In this document: one piece after another, positions 1-9,398 of the stretch
How positions within the stretch are numbered: the first letter of the stretch is position 1
Layout: each line of letters opens with the position of its first letter
Assembly: GCA_944322585.1 (NCBI GenBank)
Contig: CALUPB010000003.1
Coordinates: 124,001 to 188,000 of the forward strand
Direction: 5' to 3'
DNA length: 64,000 bases
Origin: an uncultured Bacteroidales bacterium
Lineage (GTDB): Bacteria > Bacteroidota > Bacteroidia > Bacteroidales > UBA932
Translations under genes and position numbers: made by a program
Notes under the pieces: model-generated
The model's input: only the letters and a program-made list of their open reading frames with translations
Database searches by the model: none
What the model was told of the DNA's origin: nothing

Positions 1-803
1 ATTTCGTTTCCATGGGGTACATGCACCTTGTAATCTACCGTATCCTCCTGTACATCATATCTCATAAGGGAATTGTCTTCCGACACCATATACACGGCAT
101 CAGGGCATTCGGAAATGAAGATTACACCTGTCGGAGCCAGAACATCCGGCTTGTCGGATACGGAAATCTTTCCGGGCTCCGTAAATCCGTACCTTATTAC
201 AGACACTTTCCCGTGACGGGAATGCAGCATTATCCGGTCCTTTCCCATACAGTATATTCCGGTTATGTCAGCCGTGCTCAACCCCGGAATATTGACTGCC
301 TCCATCCTGCCGGCGTCCTCGTCATAGAATGCTATTCCCCAGTCCCTTGCGCCACAGAAGACCTTGCCGTCCTCCGACACGGAAAGCATGAACTGGTTCT
401 CCTCTGTCGGCCTGCGGCTTTCATAACCGGGAAAGAACTTGTCGATTCTTCCCGTCTGGGCTTCGATACGGTTTATCCCGTAGTCCGTACATACCCACAT
501 TATTCCTTCCTTCTGCTCATATATCTTCCTTATAATATTGTTTGACAAGGAATTAGGATTATCCGCCTCTGACTGCCATATCCAGAATTCATTGGAATCA
601 TACACATTGAGTCCGTCCCATGTCCCTACCCACAGCCTGCCGAGCGAATCCTGGGTTATGCTCGAAATGCTGCTGCTGGACAGGCCGTCCGCATTGGTCC
701 TGACATAATGCCCGGACGAAGCATATATTTGAACAGAGAACAGGACGGAGAATATCACTCCAGCCACAACAGATTTCAGAGACATAAATGATCCGGATTT
801 CAT
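1..803 (-). CDS. Two-component regulator propeller sensor, N-terminal part (truncated by window edge)
   Basis: A minus-strand reading frame is open from an ATG at 803 to the window edge (about 267 residues seen). It begins with a short signal-peptide-like stretch (MKSGSFMSLKSVVAGVIF...) and then shows repeated propeller blades of the Reg_prop type, such as DSLGRLWVGTWDGLNVYD and, further on, GIMWVCTDYGINRIEAQTG. In Bacteroidales such periplasmic propellers usually form the sensor half of a hybrid two-component protein that controls a nearby uptake locus. Histidine kinase, receiver and AraC domains would lie outside the window, so a hybrid architecture is inference. Two overlapping TAnnTTTG boxes lie just upstream. 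ATG at 785 is a possible alternative start. Confidence 0.8.
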   Translation of the reverse strand, partial: MKSGSFMSLKSVVAGVIFSVLFSVQIYASSGHYVRTNADGLSSSSISSITQDSLGRLWVGTWDGLNVYDSNEFWIWQSEADNPNSLSNNIIRKIYEQKEGIMWVCTDYGINRIEAQTGRIDKFFPGYESRRPTEENQFMLSVSEDGKVFCGARDWGIAFYDEDAGRMEAVNIPGLSTADITGIYCMGKDRIMLHSRHGKVSVIRYGFTEPGKISVSDKPDVLAPTGVIFISECPDAVYMVSEDNSLMRYDVQEDTVDYKVHVPHGNE

Positions 804-813
804 ATGGTATATG

Positions 814-831
814 CAAAATTAACCAAATATA
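814..831 (-). promoter_or_regulatory. Overlapping -7 boxes for the propeller sensor gene
   Basis: On the minus strand TATATTTG (824-831) and TAATTTTG (814-821) both match the Bacteroidota -7 consensus TAnnTTTG. The distal one leaves a leader of about 14 nt before the ATG at 803. No convincing -33 element was identified. Confidence 0.45.
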
Positions 832-876
832 TGCATAAATCCACCATGAAATCCGGCAAATTAATTGTGTTCCAGC

Positions 877-3468
877 CTAAATAGACATCAGCAGGGTGAT
901 ACGGTAGGTCGCGAAAGCGGCGAGCCAGGCGACAAGGATGGTGTAGACCGCCGTGATGACGGCCCATTTCCAGCCGCCCGCCTCATTTTTGATGGCTACA
1001 AAAGTAGCGATACAAGGGAAGTAAAGCAGGACGAACACCATATAGGCAAGGGCGGCTGCCGGGGTGGTCGTCCGCTGGAGAGCCCGCTGCAGGGCCGTGT
1101 CCCCGTCCACCTCCACAGATGATAACGTCAGTTGATCTTCAGATGCATCTGATTGCCCGTTTACACCATTAACCGTCCCTGTATCCGTTCCTCCATTCGG
1201 CAGAAGACTGTCGGACCGCATTCCTTCCTCATCATGGACGGACGGTCCATTATCAATTCCGGCTTCCGCCGCCACGGGGATATCGCTCCCGGAAAGGTCA
1301 CCCGACAATGCCGTTTCCCTCTCCTCGGAGCCGACATTGTACATCACGCCGAGCGTACTGACGACCAGTTCCTTGGCTCCCACACCGGCTATAATTCCGA
1401 CTCCCATCTTCCAGTCGAAGCCGAGCGGTTCCAGCACAGGCTCTATGGCCTTGCCGACATAGCCGATATATGAATTCTCCTGCTGCTCGGCGGCGGATGC
1501 ATATCCGTCATGATGAGGGAAATATCCCAAGGCCCAGATTATTATGGAACATATGAGAATCGTACCGGCCATCTTCTGCAGGTACTGTTTGCCTTTCTCC
1601 CATGTATGACGGAATACGGACTTTGCTGTCGGGACCCTGTACGGAGGAAGTTCCATCACGAACGGGAGGTCGTCATCCTTCACGAAATAACTGAAAATCC
1701 TGGCCGAAATCACTGCCAGAACTATTCCAAGGGCATACAGGCCGAGCAGGACGAGGCCTGCATTGCGAGGAAAGAATGCCCCCGCAATCAGGATATATAC
1801 AGGAAGTCTCCCGGCACACGACATGAACGGGATAACGAGTATCGTGATAAGCCTGCTTTTGCGGCTCTCGATGGTTCTTGTGGCCATCACTGCAGGCACA
1901 TTGCACCCGAATCCCATAATCATGGGTATGAAAGACTTGCCGTGCAGCCCCATCTTGTGCATCAGCTTGTCCATGATGAATGCCGCACGGGCCATGTACC
2001 CGGAATCTTCGAGCAGGGATATGAACAGATACAGGAAAAGTATGTTCGGCAGAAAGACCAGGACACTGCCTACACCTCCTATCACCCCGTCCACTATCAT
2101 GTCCTTCCACCATCCCGGTGACATGTACGTCCCGACGAATTCCCCGAACTTCTCCACAAGCCATTCTATCCACTGCATGGGATAGTCACCGAGGGTGAAT
2201 GTAAACTGGAATACAAGATACAGCAGCACAAAGAATATCGGGAACGCCAGCCAACGGTTGGTAACCACTGCATCAACCCTGTCCGTAAGGCTTCTGCGCC
2301 CTTTCTTCTTCGGGGTTCCCGGCTGCCATGTCTCCTTGAGGGCTCCCTGGATAAAGGCATATTTGGCATCCACTATCGCCGTGTCGACTGAACAGTGCAT
2401 CATGGAGTCTATCCTCTTCTGTTCCTCCACCCTTGCCGCGATTATCTCGTTCCTGTTCGGAAGCGCCTCTATCACCTTCTCCACATCACTGTCATTCTCG
2501 AGATATTTTATGGACAGATACCTTGTGGAATATTTATACCTTATATCCTCATTTTTCTGGACAAGCGACTTTATATGGTCGATGCTGACCTCTATTTCCG
2601 CCCCGTGGTTGATATGTATATGCCGTCCGAGTCTGGGGTCACTGTTCCCGTATATCTTTATGACGGTATCGAACAGTTCATGAATCCCCTCCCCGCTGCG
2701 GCTTACCGTAGGCACCACCGGCATCCCGAGCAGATGGCCGAGAGTCCCGGTATCCAGCCTGTCCCCCCTGGCCTTGAGCTCGTCATACATGTTCAGGGCC
2801 ATCACCATTCTCAGATTCATGTCTATCAGCTGCGTGGTCAGATACAGGTTTCTCTCCAGGTTGGACGCATCCACAACATTCACAACCACATCCGGCATTT
2901 CCTCTATGAGATTCTTTCTCACATAAAGCTCCTCCGGGCTGTATGCGGAAAGCGAATATGTCCCGGGCAGGTCGACAAGAATAAACTTATAGCCCCCGTA
3001 TTCGAAATGTCCTTCCTTGGCATCAACGGTCACCCCGCTGTAGTTGCCCACATGCTCGTGGCTTCCGGATGCTATATTGAAAAGGGATGTCTTTCCGCAG
3101 TTCGGATTGCCGACCAGAGCCACCCTGATTATCTTTCCCCTCTCCTCCGCCAGAGTTTTCATCCTCCTGTCAATATACTCCATGTCATCGCCGGCAGGTG
3201 CGTCCGCCGCCATGTCCGCATCCGGCCTCTCTTCCTTTGCCTCGCTCTCGCTTATGACCTCTATCTGTTCGGCCTCTTCCCTGCGGAGCGATATCTTGTA
3301 TCCTATTATTTCATATTCTATAGGGTCTTTCAATGGGGCATTGAGTATTACCGTCACTACCTTTCCCCTGACAAAACCCATCTCGGTAATCCTCTTGCGG
3401 AAACTCCCGTGGCCATACACCTTGACGACCACCGCCCTCTCCCCTGTCTTCAGCTCTGATAATTTCAT
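877..3468 (-). CDS. feoB: Ferrous iron transporter, FeoA-FeoB fusion
   Basis: Fe(II) uptake across the inner membrane, driven or gated by a GTPase domain. Residues 1-75 are a FeoA (SH3-like) domain. The FeoB G domain follows with G1 GNPNCGKT (about 120-127), G3 DLPG (166-169) and G4 NMYD (226-229). After it come a helical GDI-like region and the polytopic Gate/FeoB_C membrane part (e.g. GFGCNVPAVMATRTIESRKSRL). FeoA-FeoB fusion is common in Bacteroidota. At 863 residues it is somewhat long: a hydrophilic, low-complexity segment (about residues 712-798, rich in G, D, S) sits before the last transmembrane helices. A -7 box at 3580-3587 implies a leader of about 105 nt. Confidence 0.96.
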   Translation of the reverse strand: MKLSELKTGERAVVVKVYGHGSFRKRITEMGFVRGKVVTVILNAPLKDPIEYEIIGYKISLRREEAEQIEVISESEAKEERPDADMAADAPAGDDMEYIDRRMKTLAEERGKIIRVALVGNPNCGKTSLFNIASGSHEHVGNYSGVTVDAKEGHFEYGGYKFILVDLPGTYSLSAYSPEELYVRKNLIEEMPDVVVNVVDASNLERNLYLTTQLIDMNLRMVMALNMYDELKARGDRLDTGTLGHLLGMPVVPTVSRSGEGIHELFDTVIKIYGNSDPRLGRHIHINHGAEIEVSIDHIKSLVQKNEDIRYKYSTRYLSIKYLENDSDVEKVIEALPNRNEIIAARVEEQKRIDSMMHCSVDTAIVDAKYAFIQGALKETWQPGTPKKKGRRSLTDRVDAVVTNRWLAFPIFFVLLYLVFQFTFTLGDYPMQWIEWLVEKFGEFVGTYMSPGWWKDMIVDGVIGGVGSVLVFLPNILFLYLFISLLEDSGYMARAAFIMDKLMHKMGLHGKSFIPMIMGFGCNVPAVMATRTIESRKSRLITILVIPFMSCAGRLPVYILIAGAFFPRNAGLVLLGLYALGIVLAVISARIFSYFVKDDDLPFVMELPPYRVPTAKSVFRHTWEKGKQYLQKMAGTILICSIIIWALGYFPHHDGYASAAEQQENSYIGYVGKAIEPVLEPLGFDWKMGVGIIAGVGAKELVVSTLGVMYNVGSEERETALSGDLSGSDIPVAAEAGIDNGPSVHDEEGMRSDSLLPNGGTDTGTVNGVNGQSDASEDQLTLSSVEVDGDTALQRALQRTTTPAAALAYMVFVLLYFPCIATFVAIKNEAGGWKWAVITAVYTILVAWLAAFATYRITLLMSI

Positions 3469-3579
3469 TGCCTAAAATTAGCTTTAACATCATGAAACTG
3501 CGGTAAAACATGTCCGGGTCAACCCGGGTACGCAGGACGAATTGCCGCTTTCCAGCATTCCGGCTCATCGTCAAAGCCG

Positions 3580-3587
3580 CAAAGATA
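3580..3587 (-). promoter_or_regulatory. -7 box of the feoAB promoter
   Basis: TATCTTTG on the minus strand matches the TAnnTTTG consensus. Transcription would start near 3573, leaving about 105 nt of leader before the feoAB ATG at 3468. No Fur box was recognised by eye. Confidence 0.5.
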
Positions 3588-3727
3588 TATAAAATCAGCC
3601 ATATGGCATATCCCCATTTATTGGGATATGAGCAATGTCCGGTGACATTCGGAATGCCTTTCCACGCAAAGATGCATGAATACCGGCAATAAACCTGGAA
3701 ATACAGCACATTCTTTACAAGAATTAT

Positions 3728-3735
3728 TATATTTG
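3728..3735 (+). promoter_or_regulatory. -7 box of the S9 peptidase/SusCD operon
   Basis: TATATTTG lies 18 nt before the ATG at 3754. This spacing decides the start: an upstream in-frame ATG at 3676 lies ahead of the promoter, whereas the ATG at 3754 is followed at once by a signal peptide. Confidence 0.55.
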
Positions 3736-3753
3736 CAGTTCGGCTTGACAGAC

Positions 3754-5976
3754 ATGAAAAAGACATTACTCATTAACATGTTATGGTTGAGCGCATTCCC
3801 CCTTGCCGCACAGTCATACATGGAAAAGGCAGAGACATTCAGCCGCGACACTCTCAATGACCTTGTGCTGAATGACTACCCGTCCATTGAATGGATGGGT
3901 GAGGACAGCCGTTACTTCAGTTACCAGGTCGAGACCCCGGAGAACAGGACATTCTATCTTGTAGACACTAAAAACTGGAAGAAGACGCAATTCTTTGACA
4001 GAAAGGAGATTAAACCGTATGTAGACAGTCTTCGCGGCTGGGGGGGCAAAAATCGGGGAAACCGTAAGGCAACCTCTGTCCCACACAGGGGGAACCGGAA
4101 CGGGGACTGGACAAAATGCTGGTCGGAAGACAGCCTCTATTTCACACGTGCCGTCGGCAACGACATCTATCTTTTCAAGACAGTCACAGACAGTGCCGGA
4201 AATCTTCTCACGGAAGCGGAACCGTCAGACAGCATCCGTCTCAGCCATGACGGGACACAGTGGGCCTCCTATTCGGCAGGGGGCAATTCCCCGGATCCGT
4301 CCGAAGCTGAAAGCCGGTGCAGGGCAATAGGGAACTGGGTCGGGAAAAGCCATAAATATATCCTCGTCAAAGAAAATGAGGAATCCGTCGGCACCCTGAC
4401 CATTGTCAACAGCCTGTCCGAGCCGAGACCGGAAGCCGAGACGTACAAATTCGCCATGCCGGGGGACACCGGAACGGTAAGATACAGCGTATATCTTGCC
4501 GATGCCGACAAAGGTACGATGTCGCCGGTCGATATCGGGAGATTCAAGGATCAGAAACTGCTTCTTCCTCCTCTTTACCAGTATCCCCATACGGACAGAT
4601 ACGTCTATTTCGTACGGGTCAGCCGCACTCTCGACACCCTCGACCTCGTACGGATCGATGTGACCGACAGCAGCGTCCGCACACTGATAAGCGAAAAATG
4701 CAGCCCCCATTTCAACGAAGTCCTGTTCGACTGGCATGTCATCAACGACGGCAGGGAAATCCTGTGGTGGTCGGAACGGGACGGACGTGGAAGATACTAC
4801 CTCTACGACGGAGAGGGCAATCTTGTGAAACCGGTCACGCCTGACAATGTCATAGCAGGGAAAATCAAACAGATAGACACTGCAGGACGTGCGATCATAT
4901 ATGCCGGATACGGAGGAGAGGACGGGAGCAACCCTTGCTACAGGTTCTACTACCGGTCTGCATTCAGAGGCCGGCACAATCTCCTGACACCGGGAGACGG
5001 ATACCATACGATAAGCCTCTCTCCTGACGGGAAATATGTCGAAGACACCTATTCGAGAATGGATCTCGCCCCGCGCACCCAAATCTGCGACCTCGACGGG
5101 AAAGTGCGTTTCAGGATGGAGCCCGCAGACCTGTCAAGACTGTATGACAGAGGATGGAAAGAGCCCGAACTCGTGGAATTTACGGCAGCCGACTCCGTAA
5201 CGAAGCTCTATGGAGTGGTCTACCTTCCGTTCGATCTCGACCCTTCTGGGAAATATCCGGTAATCAGCAATGTGTACCCGGGGCCCATGACAGATCTCGT
5301 ACCGTTGTCATTCTCTCTTGACGACAACTACAACCAGTCCCTTGCCCAGCTCGGCTTCATTGTGGTCAACGTGTCTTACAGGGGAAGCAACCCGTACCGC
5401 GGCCCCGAATTCTACAATTTCGGATACGGCAACCTCAGGGACTATGCCTTGGATGACGATTATGCCGTACTTCAGCAGGTGGCGGAGAAATATCCGTTCG
5501 CCGATCTCGGCAGAGTGGGCATCTACGGACATTCCGGAGGAGGTTTCATGGCCGTTGCTGCAATGCTTTCGAGGCCGGATTTCTACAAGGTGGCGGTAGC
5601 GGCCTCAGGCAACCATGACAACAATATCTACAACCAATGGTGGGGAGAGACTTTCCACGGAGTCAGACATGTCACGCACGATGACGGGAGCAAAGGGTTC
5701 GAATGCAGAATTCCGACAAACATGGAACTCGCAGGCAACCTGAAGGGAAAACTGCTGCTCGTGACAGGCGACGAAGACAGGAATGTCCATCCGGCAAACA
5801 CTCTCAGACTTGCCAAAGCATTCATCGACAAAGGGAAAAGGTTCGACATGATGATTCTTCCCGGAGCGGACCATCAGGTGGGGGACAAATATTTCATCAA
5901 CCTGATCAGATACTATTTCACCGAACATCTGCTCGGACTGCCGCAGAATGACACGGACATCATCCGGCACAGGTAG
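3754..5976 (+). CDS. S9 family prolyl oligopeptidase / dipeptidyl peptidase (DPP IV-like)
   Basis: Exported serine exopeptidase of 740 residues. A signal peptide (MKKTLLINMLWLSAFPLAAQ) is followed by a beta-propeller-like N-terminal domain and a C-terminal alpha/beta hydrolase. The triad can be placed: Ser594 in GHSGGGF, Asp675 in GDEDRNVH and His707 in PGADHQV. The Asp-His spacing of 32 equals that of DPP IV, whose nucleophile motif is GWSYGGY, so the motif here is a variant. A basic low-complexity patch lies around residues 93-115. It is the first gene of an operon with susC/susD homologues, which suggests that it trims peptides for uptake. Substrate is unknown. Confidence 0.9.
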   Translation: MKKTLLINMLWLSAFPLAAQSYMEKAETFSRDTLNDLVLNDYPSIEWMGEDSRYFSYQVETPENRTFYLVDTKNWKKTQFFDRKEIKPYVDSLRGWGGKNRGNRKATSVPHRGNRNGDWTKCWSEDSLYFTRAVGNDIYLFKTVTDSAGNLLTEAEPSDSIRLSHDGTQWASYSAGGNSPDPSEAESRCRAIGNWVGKSHKYILVKENEESVGTLTIVNSLSEPRPEAETYKFAMPGDTGTVRYSVYLADADKGTMSPVDIGRFKDQKLLLPPLYQYPHTDRYVYFVRVSRTLDTLDLVRIDVTDSSVRTLISEKCSPHFNEVLFDWHVINDGREILWWSERDGRGRYYLYDGEGNLVKPVTPDNVIAGKIKQIDTAGRAIIYAGYGGEDGSNPCYRFYYRSAFRGRHNLLTPGDGYHTISLSPDGKYVEDTYSRMDLAPRTQICDLDGKVRFRMEPADLSRLYDRGWKEPELVEFTAADSVTKLYGVVYLPFDLDPSGKYPVISNVYPGPMTDLVPLSFSLDDNYNQSLAQLGFIVVNVSYRGSNPYRGPEFYNFGYGNLRDYALDDDYAVLQQVAEKYPFADLGRVGIYGHSGGGFMAVAAMLSRPDFYKVAVAASGNHDNNIYNQWWGETFHGVRHVTHDDGSKGFECRIPTNMELAGNLKGKLLLVTGDEDRNVHPANTLRLAKAFIDKGKRFDMMILPGADHQVGDKYFINLIRYYFTEHLLGLPQNDTDIIRHR

Positions 5977-6025
5977 ACACCGGACACAGACGATAACATA
6001 CATTGACATTATATACCGTATTACA

Positions 6026-9000
6026 ATGAAATCAGACCGTTTATTAACAGCTATACTGTACCTCATCGCAGCAACATGCGCGATAGCCGTCAACCGGCCG
6101 GACGCAGCGGCACAGGGAGAGGAGATCACCGTAGTCGGCGTCGTGACAGACACCGGAGGCGAGCCGCTTGCAGGAGTCTCGGTAATGGTTCCCGGAACCA
6201 TGAACGGGGTGAGTTCCGGAACTGACGGAGACTACAGTATTACAGTACGGAAAGGACAGAGGCTCAGATTCAGTTTCATAGGCTTCGAGACCCAGGAGAT
6301 AACTGTCTCCCGGCCGAGATATGACGTGGTAATGGAAACAGAGGCCCAAAGCCTCGACCATGTGGTAGTGACCGGATATTCCCAGGTGGAATTGAGGAAG
6401 AGTACCGGTGCCGTGGGAGTCGTGACTGCCGAGGAACTGAAGGACAATCCGCTCAAAAGGATGGACCAGTTGCTGCAGGGAAAACTGGCGGGAGTGAACG
6501 TACAGATGACCTCGGGACGTCCGGGTGCCACAGCCACAGTCCGTATCAGGGGCACGAACACCCTCACGGGCAATGCCGAGCCGCTGTGGGTAGTGGACGG
6601 AGTCCCGCTCCAGAAAAACATACCGACAATGGATCTGACTACAAGCCAGATAGACGCCGGTGACTTCGACAATATCTTCATCTCGGGCATCGGGAACATC
6701 AACCCAAATGACATCGAAAGCATTACAGTGCTCAAGGATGCAGCGGCTGCCGCCATTTACGGCTCCCAGGCAGCAAGCGGAGTCATCGTTGTGACGACCA
6801 AACGTGGAAAGGCAGGGCGGACCAGCATCAATTACAACGGTTCAGTCACCGTACAGACCAAGCCTTCACGCGACCCTGACCTGATGAATTCCCGGGAAAA
6901 ACTGGCATGGGAACAGGAACTGTGGGATGAATTCTCCGCAGAAGGATATGCAGCCACCATGGCAGGCAATTCGACACACTATCCGGTAGTGGGCATAGTC
7001 GGCCAGCTGCGTTCCGGATACGGTCCGTTCAAAGGCTGGAGCAGGGAGCAGCAGGATGCCTATATCGCCGAATTGGGGTCACACACAACCGACTGGTTCG
7101 ACGAACTGTTCCGCAACACAGTGTCCACCAGCCATTATCTTTCCCTGTCCGGAGGCGGGTCTGAAAAACTGACCTATTATGTATCCGGAGGATTCAATTA
7201 CAACAACGGCATAGTGGTCAACACCAGCGCCGCCTCCTACAACCTGAGCGCAAAGATAGACACCCGTCCCGCAAAATGGATAAAACTCGGGTTCTCGAGT
7301 GATTTCAGCTACCAGAAATCCAAGGCACCGTCAGGAAACGTGGACATGTTCACATACGCCTATTTCGCCAACCCATACGAACGTCCGTACAATGACGACG
7401 GCAGCTACAGGGCCGACAACACATATTTCAATCTCGGGTCATCCAACGGGAGATGGGATTTCAATATCCCCGAAGAGGGTTTCAACATCATGCGGGAGAT
7501 AAACGAGACATCCAGCACGGCAATATCGTCCTCCGTGACAATCATGGGGAATACGACAATAAACATATGCCGCGGCCTCACATTCACCGGACTGGCATCT
7601 TTCACCTATAACGGAGACCTCTCCGAAAACATAAACGGGACCAATACCTATGCAGCATTTTCCGACAGGCCTTTCGAAGAAAACACGATGACTTCGGACA
7701 GGAAATACGGCTCCATCACCCAGATTTCCGGCTTCAACACATCATATCTTCTGCGCGGGCAGCTCAATTACGGACGCACTTTCAAGAACATCCACAGCAT
7801 CAGTATAATCGGCGGGGCCGAGATAAGGAGTTCATACGCAAAGAGCATCACAAGCAAGCGCTACGGATACGATCCTGTTACCGGGAACCATTCCACACCC
7901 CTGTTCGGGCAGGGACTTGACGGAAAGATAGACTATGACAAGCTTATCAGCTTCGGGCATATCCTCGACACATCCACAGGACAGTCCATCACGGAAGACG
8001 CTTTTGCATCTTTTTATGGAACAGCCACATATACACTCAAAGGGAGGTATATATTCAGCGGCACAGTCCGGACAGACGGATCCAACAACTTCGGAAGCGA
8101 CGAACAGTTCAACGCAAACTGGTCTGTCAGCGGAGCATGGAACATAGATGAGGAACCGTGGATGCAGGACATATCCAGAACTGTCAGCACATTGAGCCTC
8201 AGGACAGGGTTCGGATACACCGGAGGAGTGAACAAAAGCGTCTATCCGGTAATCATCATGGATTATTCCCAGTCTTTCCGCACCACGGACGATGCCTTCT
8301 ACCGTATGGGATACATCAACAGTCCTCCCAATCCGAACCTGAGGTGGGAAAAGAACCAGACAACCAACGTGGGACTTACCGTCGGGGTTCTCGACGACCG
8401 CATCACCGGGGAATTCTCATATTACCACAACCGGAACATCGACCTCGTGACAAGTGTCCGCGTACCATCTTCCACAGGATTCCAGACACAGAGCTACAAC
8501 ACTTCCGAGCAGGTGAACCAGGGCATAGAAATGACAGTCGGGGCAACCATCATAAAATACAAGGACTTCAGATGGAGGTTCACCGCCAATGCAGCATACA
8601 ACAACAATATGCTCACAAAATACGATTCTCCTACCGGGAACATACTCGGAGACTATTACGTAGGCTACCCTCTCGGGAAGATAATGACAGGCAAGACCAC
8701 CGGGATCAACCCCCTGACCGGAATCCACAACTACGTGCTTAGGCCCGATGTCACCATTACCAGCGCTACCGACTACAGCAAATACCAGAACTACCTTTTC
8801 TATGTGGGTACGTCCTATGCCCCCTGGACCGGAGGATTCTCCACCACATTCTCATACAAGAGACTGTCGCTCAACATAGCGGGCAACTTTTCCATAGGTT
8901 CCAAAATCCTCAACAATATCACCCCTCCGGTATCATATGTCAATGCAGGAAACAGCGGTTCTCCGAACGAACCTATTATGACAATCAGAAATGACCTGTA

Positions 9001-9394
9001 TGTCAACCATCTGAATGTAGCCAAGGATGTGACTCACCGATGGACAACGGACAATCCGGTTACTGACGGCTACCCGCGTATAGTGGATGCCTGGGGGCCA
9101 AGACTGAGGGATCCTTACGGCAACTATCTGAACAATACACAACCATATGATTCCAACATAAGCAACTGCATCCTGCTCGAAGATGTGTCATATTTCAAGG
9201 TGAGTTCGATATCCCTCACATACGACCTGCCCGGAAAATGGATGCAGGCCATGAAAATAGAAGGGATGAGTGTCAGTTTCCTGATGAACAACCTGTTCAT
9301 CTTCACCAACTATACAGGGATCGATCCGGAAACCCCGGGGGCGGTATATCCCCAGAGCCGGTCATTCACATTCAGTCTCAACATAAGTTTCTGA
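6026..9394 (+). CDS. SusC/RagA-like TonB-dependent outer-membrane receptor
   Basis: Outer-membrane TonB-linked importer of 1122 residues. After a signal peptide come a carboxypeptidase-regulatory-like domain (about residues 35-115, typical of SusC), a plug with VRIRGTNTL...PLWVVDGVP, and a large beta-barrel ending in an aromatic C-terminus (TFSLNISF) suited to BAM recognition. The start at 6026 gives a normal signal peptide, while an in-frame ATG at 5948 overlaps the upstream peptidase gene. It is followed after 4 nt by the SusD-like gene. The operon's peptidase points to a peptide or glycopeptide ligand more than a glycan; that is inference. Confidence 0.95.
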   Translation: MKSDRLLTAILYLIAATCAIAVNRPDAAAQGEEITVVGVVTDTGGEPLAGVSVMVPGTMNGVSSGTDGDYSITVRKGQRLRFSFIGFETQEITVSRPRYDVVMETEAQSLDHVVVTGYSQVELRKSTGAVGVVTAEELKDNPLKRMDQLLQGKLAGVNVQMTSGRPGATATVRIRGTNTLTGNAEPLWVVDGVPLQKNIPTMDLTTSQIDAGDFDNIFISGIGNINPNDIESITVLKDAAAAAIYGSQAASGVIVVTTKRGKAGRTSINYNGSVTVQTKPSRDPDLMNSREKLAWEQELWDEFSAEGYAATMAGNSTHYPVVGIVGQLRSGYGPFKGWSREQQDAYIAELGSHTTDWFDELFRNTVSTSHYLSLSGGGSEKLTYYVSGGFNYNNGIVVNTSAASYNLSAKIDTRPAKWIKLGFSSDFSYQKSKAPSGNVDMFTYAYFANPYERPYNDDGSYRADNTYFNLGSSNGRWDFNIPEEGFNIMREINETSSTAISSSVTIMGNTTINICRGLTFTGLASFTYNGDLSENINGTNTYAAFSDRPFEENTMTSDRKYGSITQISGFNTSYLLRGQLNYGRTFKNIHSISIIGGAEIRSSYAKSITSKRYGYDPVTGNHSTPLFGQGLDGKIDYDKLISFGHILDTSTGQSITEDAFASFYGTATYTLKGRYIFSGTVRTDGSNNFGSDEQFNANWSVSGAWNIDEEPWMQDISRTVSTLSLRTGFGYTGGVNKSVYPVIIMDYSQSFRTTDDAFYRMGYINSPPNPNLRWEKNQTTNVGLTVGVLDDRITGEFSYYHNRNIDLVTSVRVPSSTGFQTQSYNTSEQVNQGIEMTVGATIIKYKDFRWRFTANAAYNNNMLTKYDSPTGNILGDYYVGYPLGKIMTGKTTGINPLTGIHNYVLRPDVTITSATDYSKYQNYLFYVGTSYAPWTGGFSTTFSYKRLSLNIAGNFSIGSKILNNITPPVSYVNAGNSGSPNEPIMTIRNDLYVNHLNVAKDVTHRWTTDNPVTDGYPRIVDAWGPRLRDPYGNYLNNTQPYDSNISNCILLEDVSYFKVSSISLTYDLPGKWMQAMKIEGMSVSFLMNNLFIFTNYTGIDPETPGAVYPQSRSFTFSLNISF

Positions 9395-9398
9395 TGAC

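Noticed and set aside
2395-3459. Plus-strand open frame of 354 codons
   Set aside because: Antisense to FeoA-FeoB, whose G motifs are unambiguous.
5605-6201. Minus-strand frame of 198 codons across the peptidase/SusC junction
   Set aside because: Antisense to two confidently assigned genes; no domain, no promoter.
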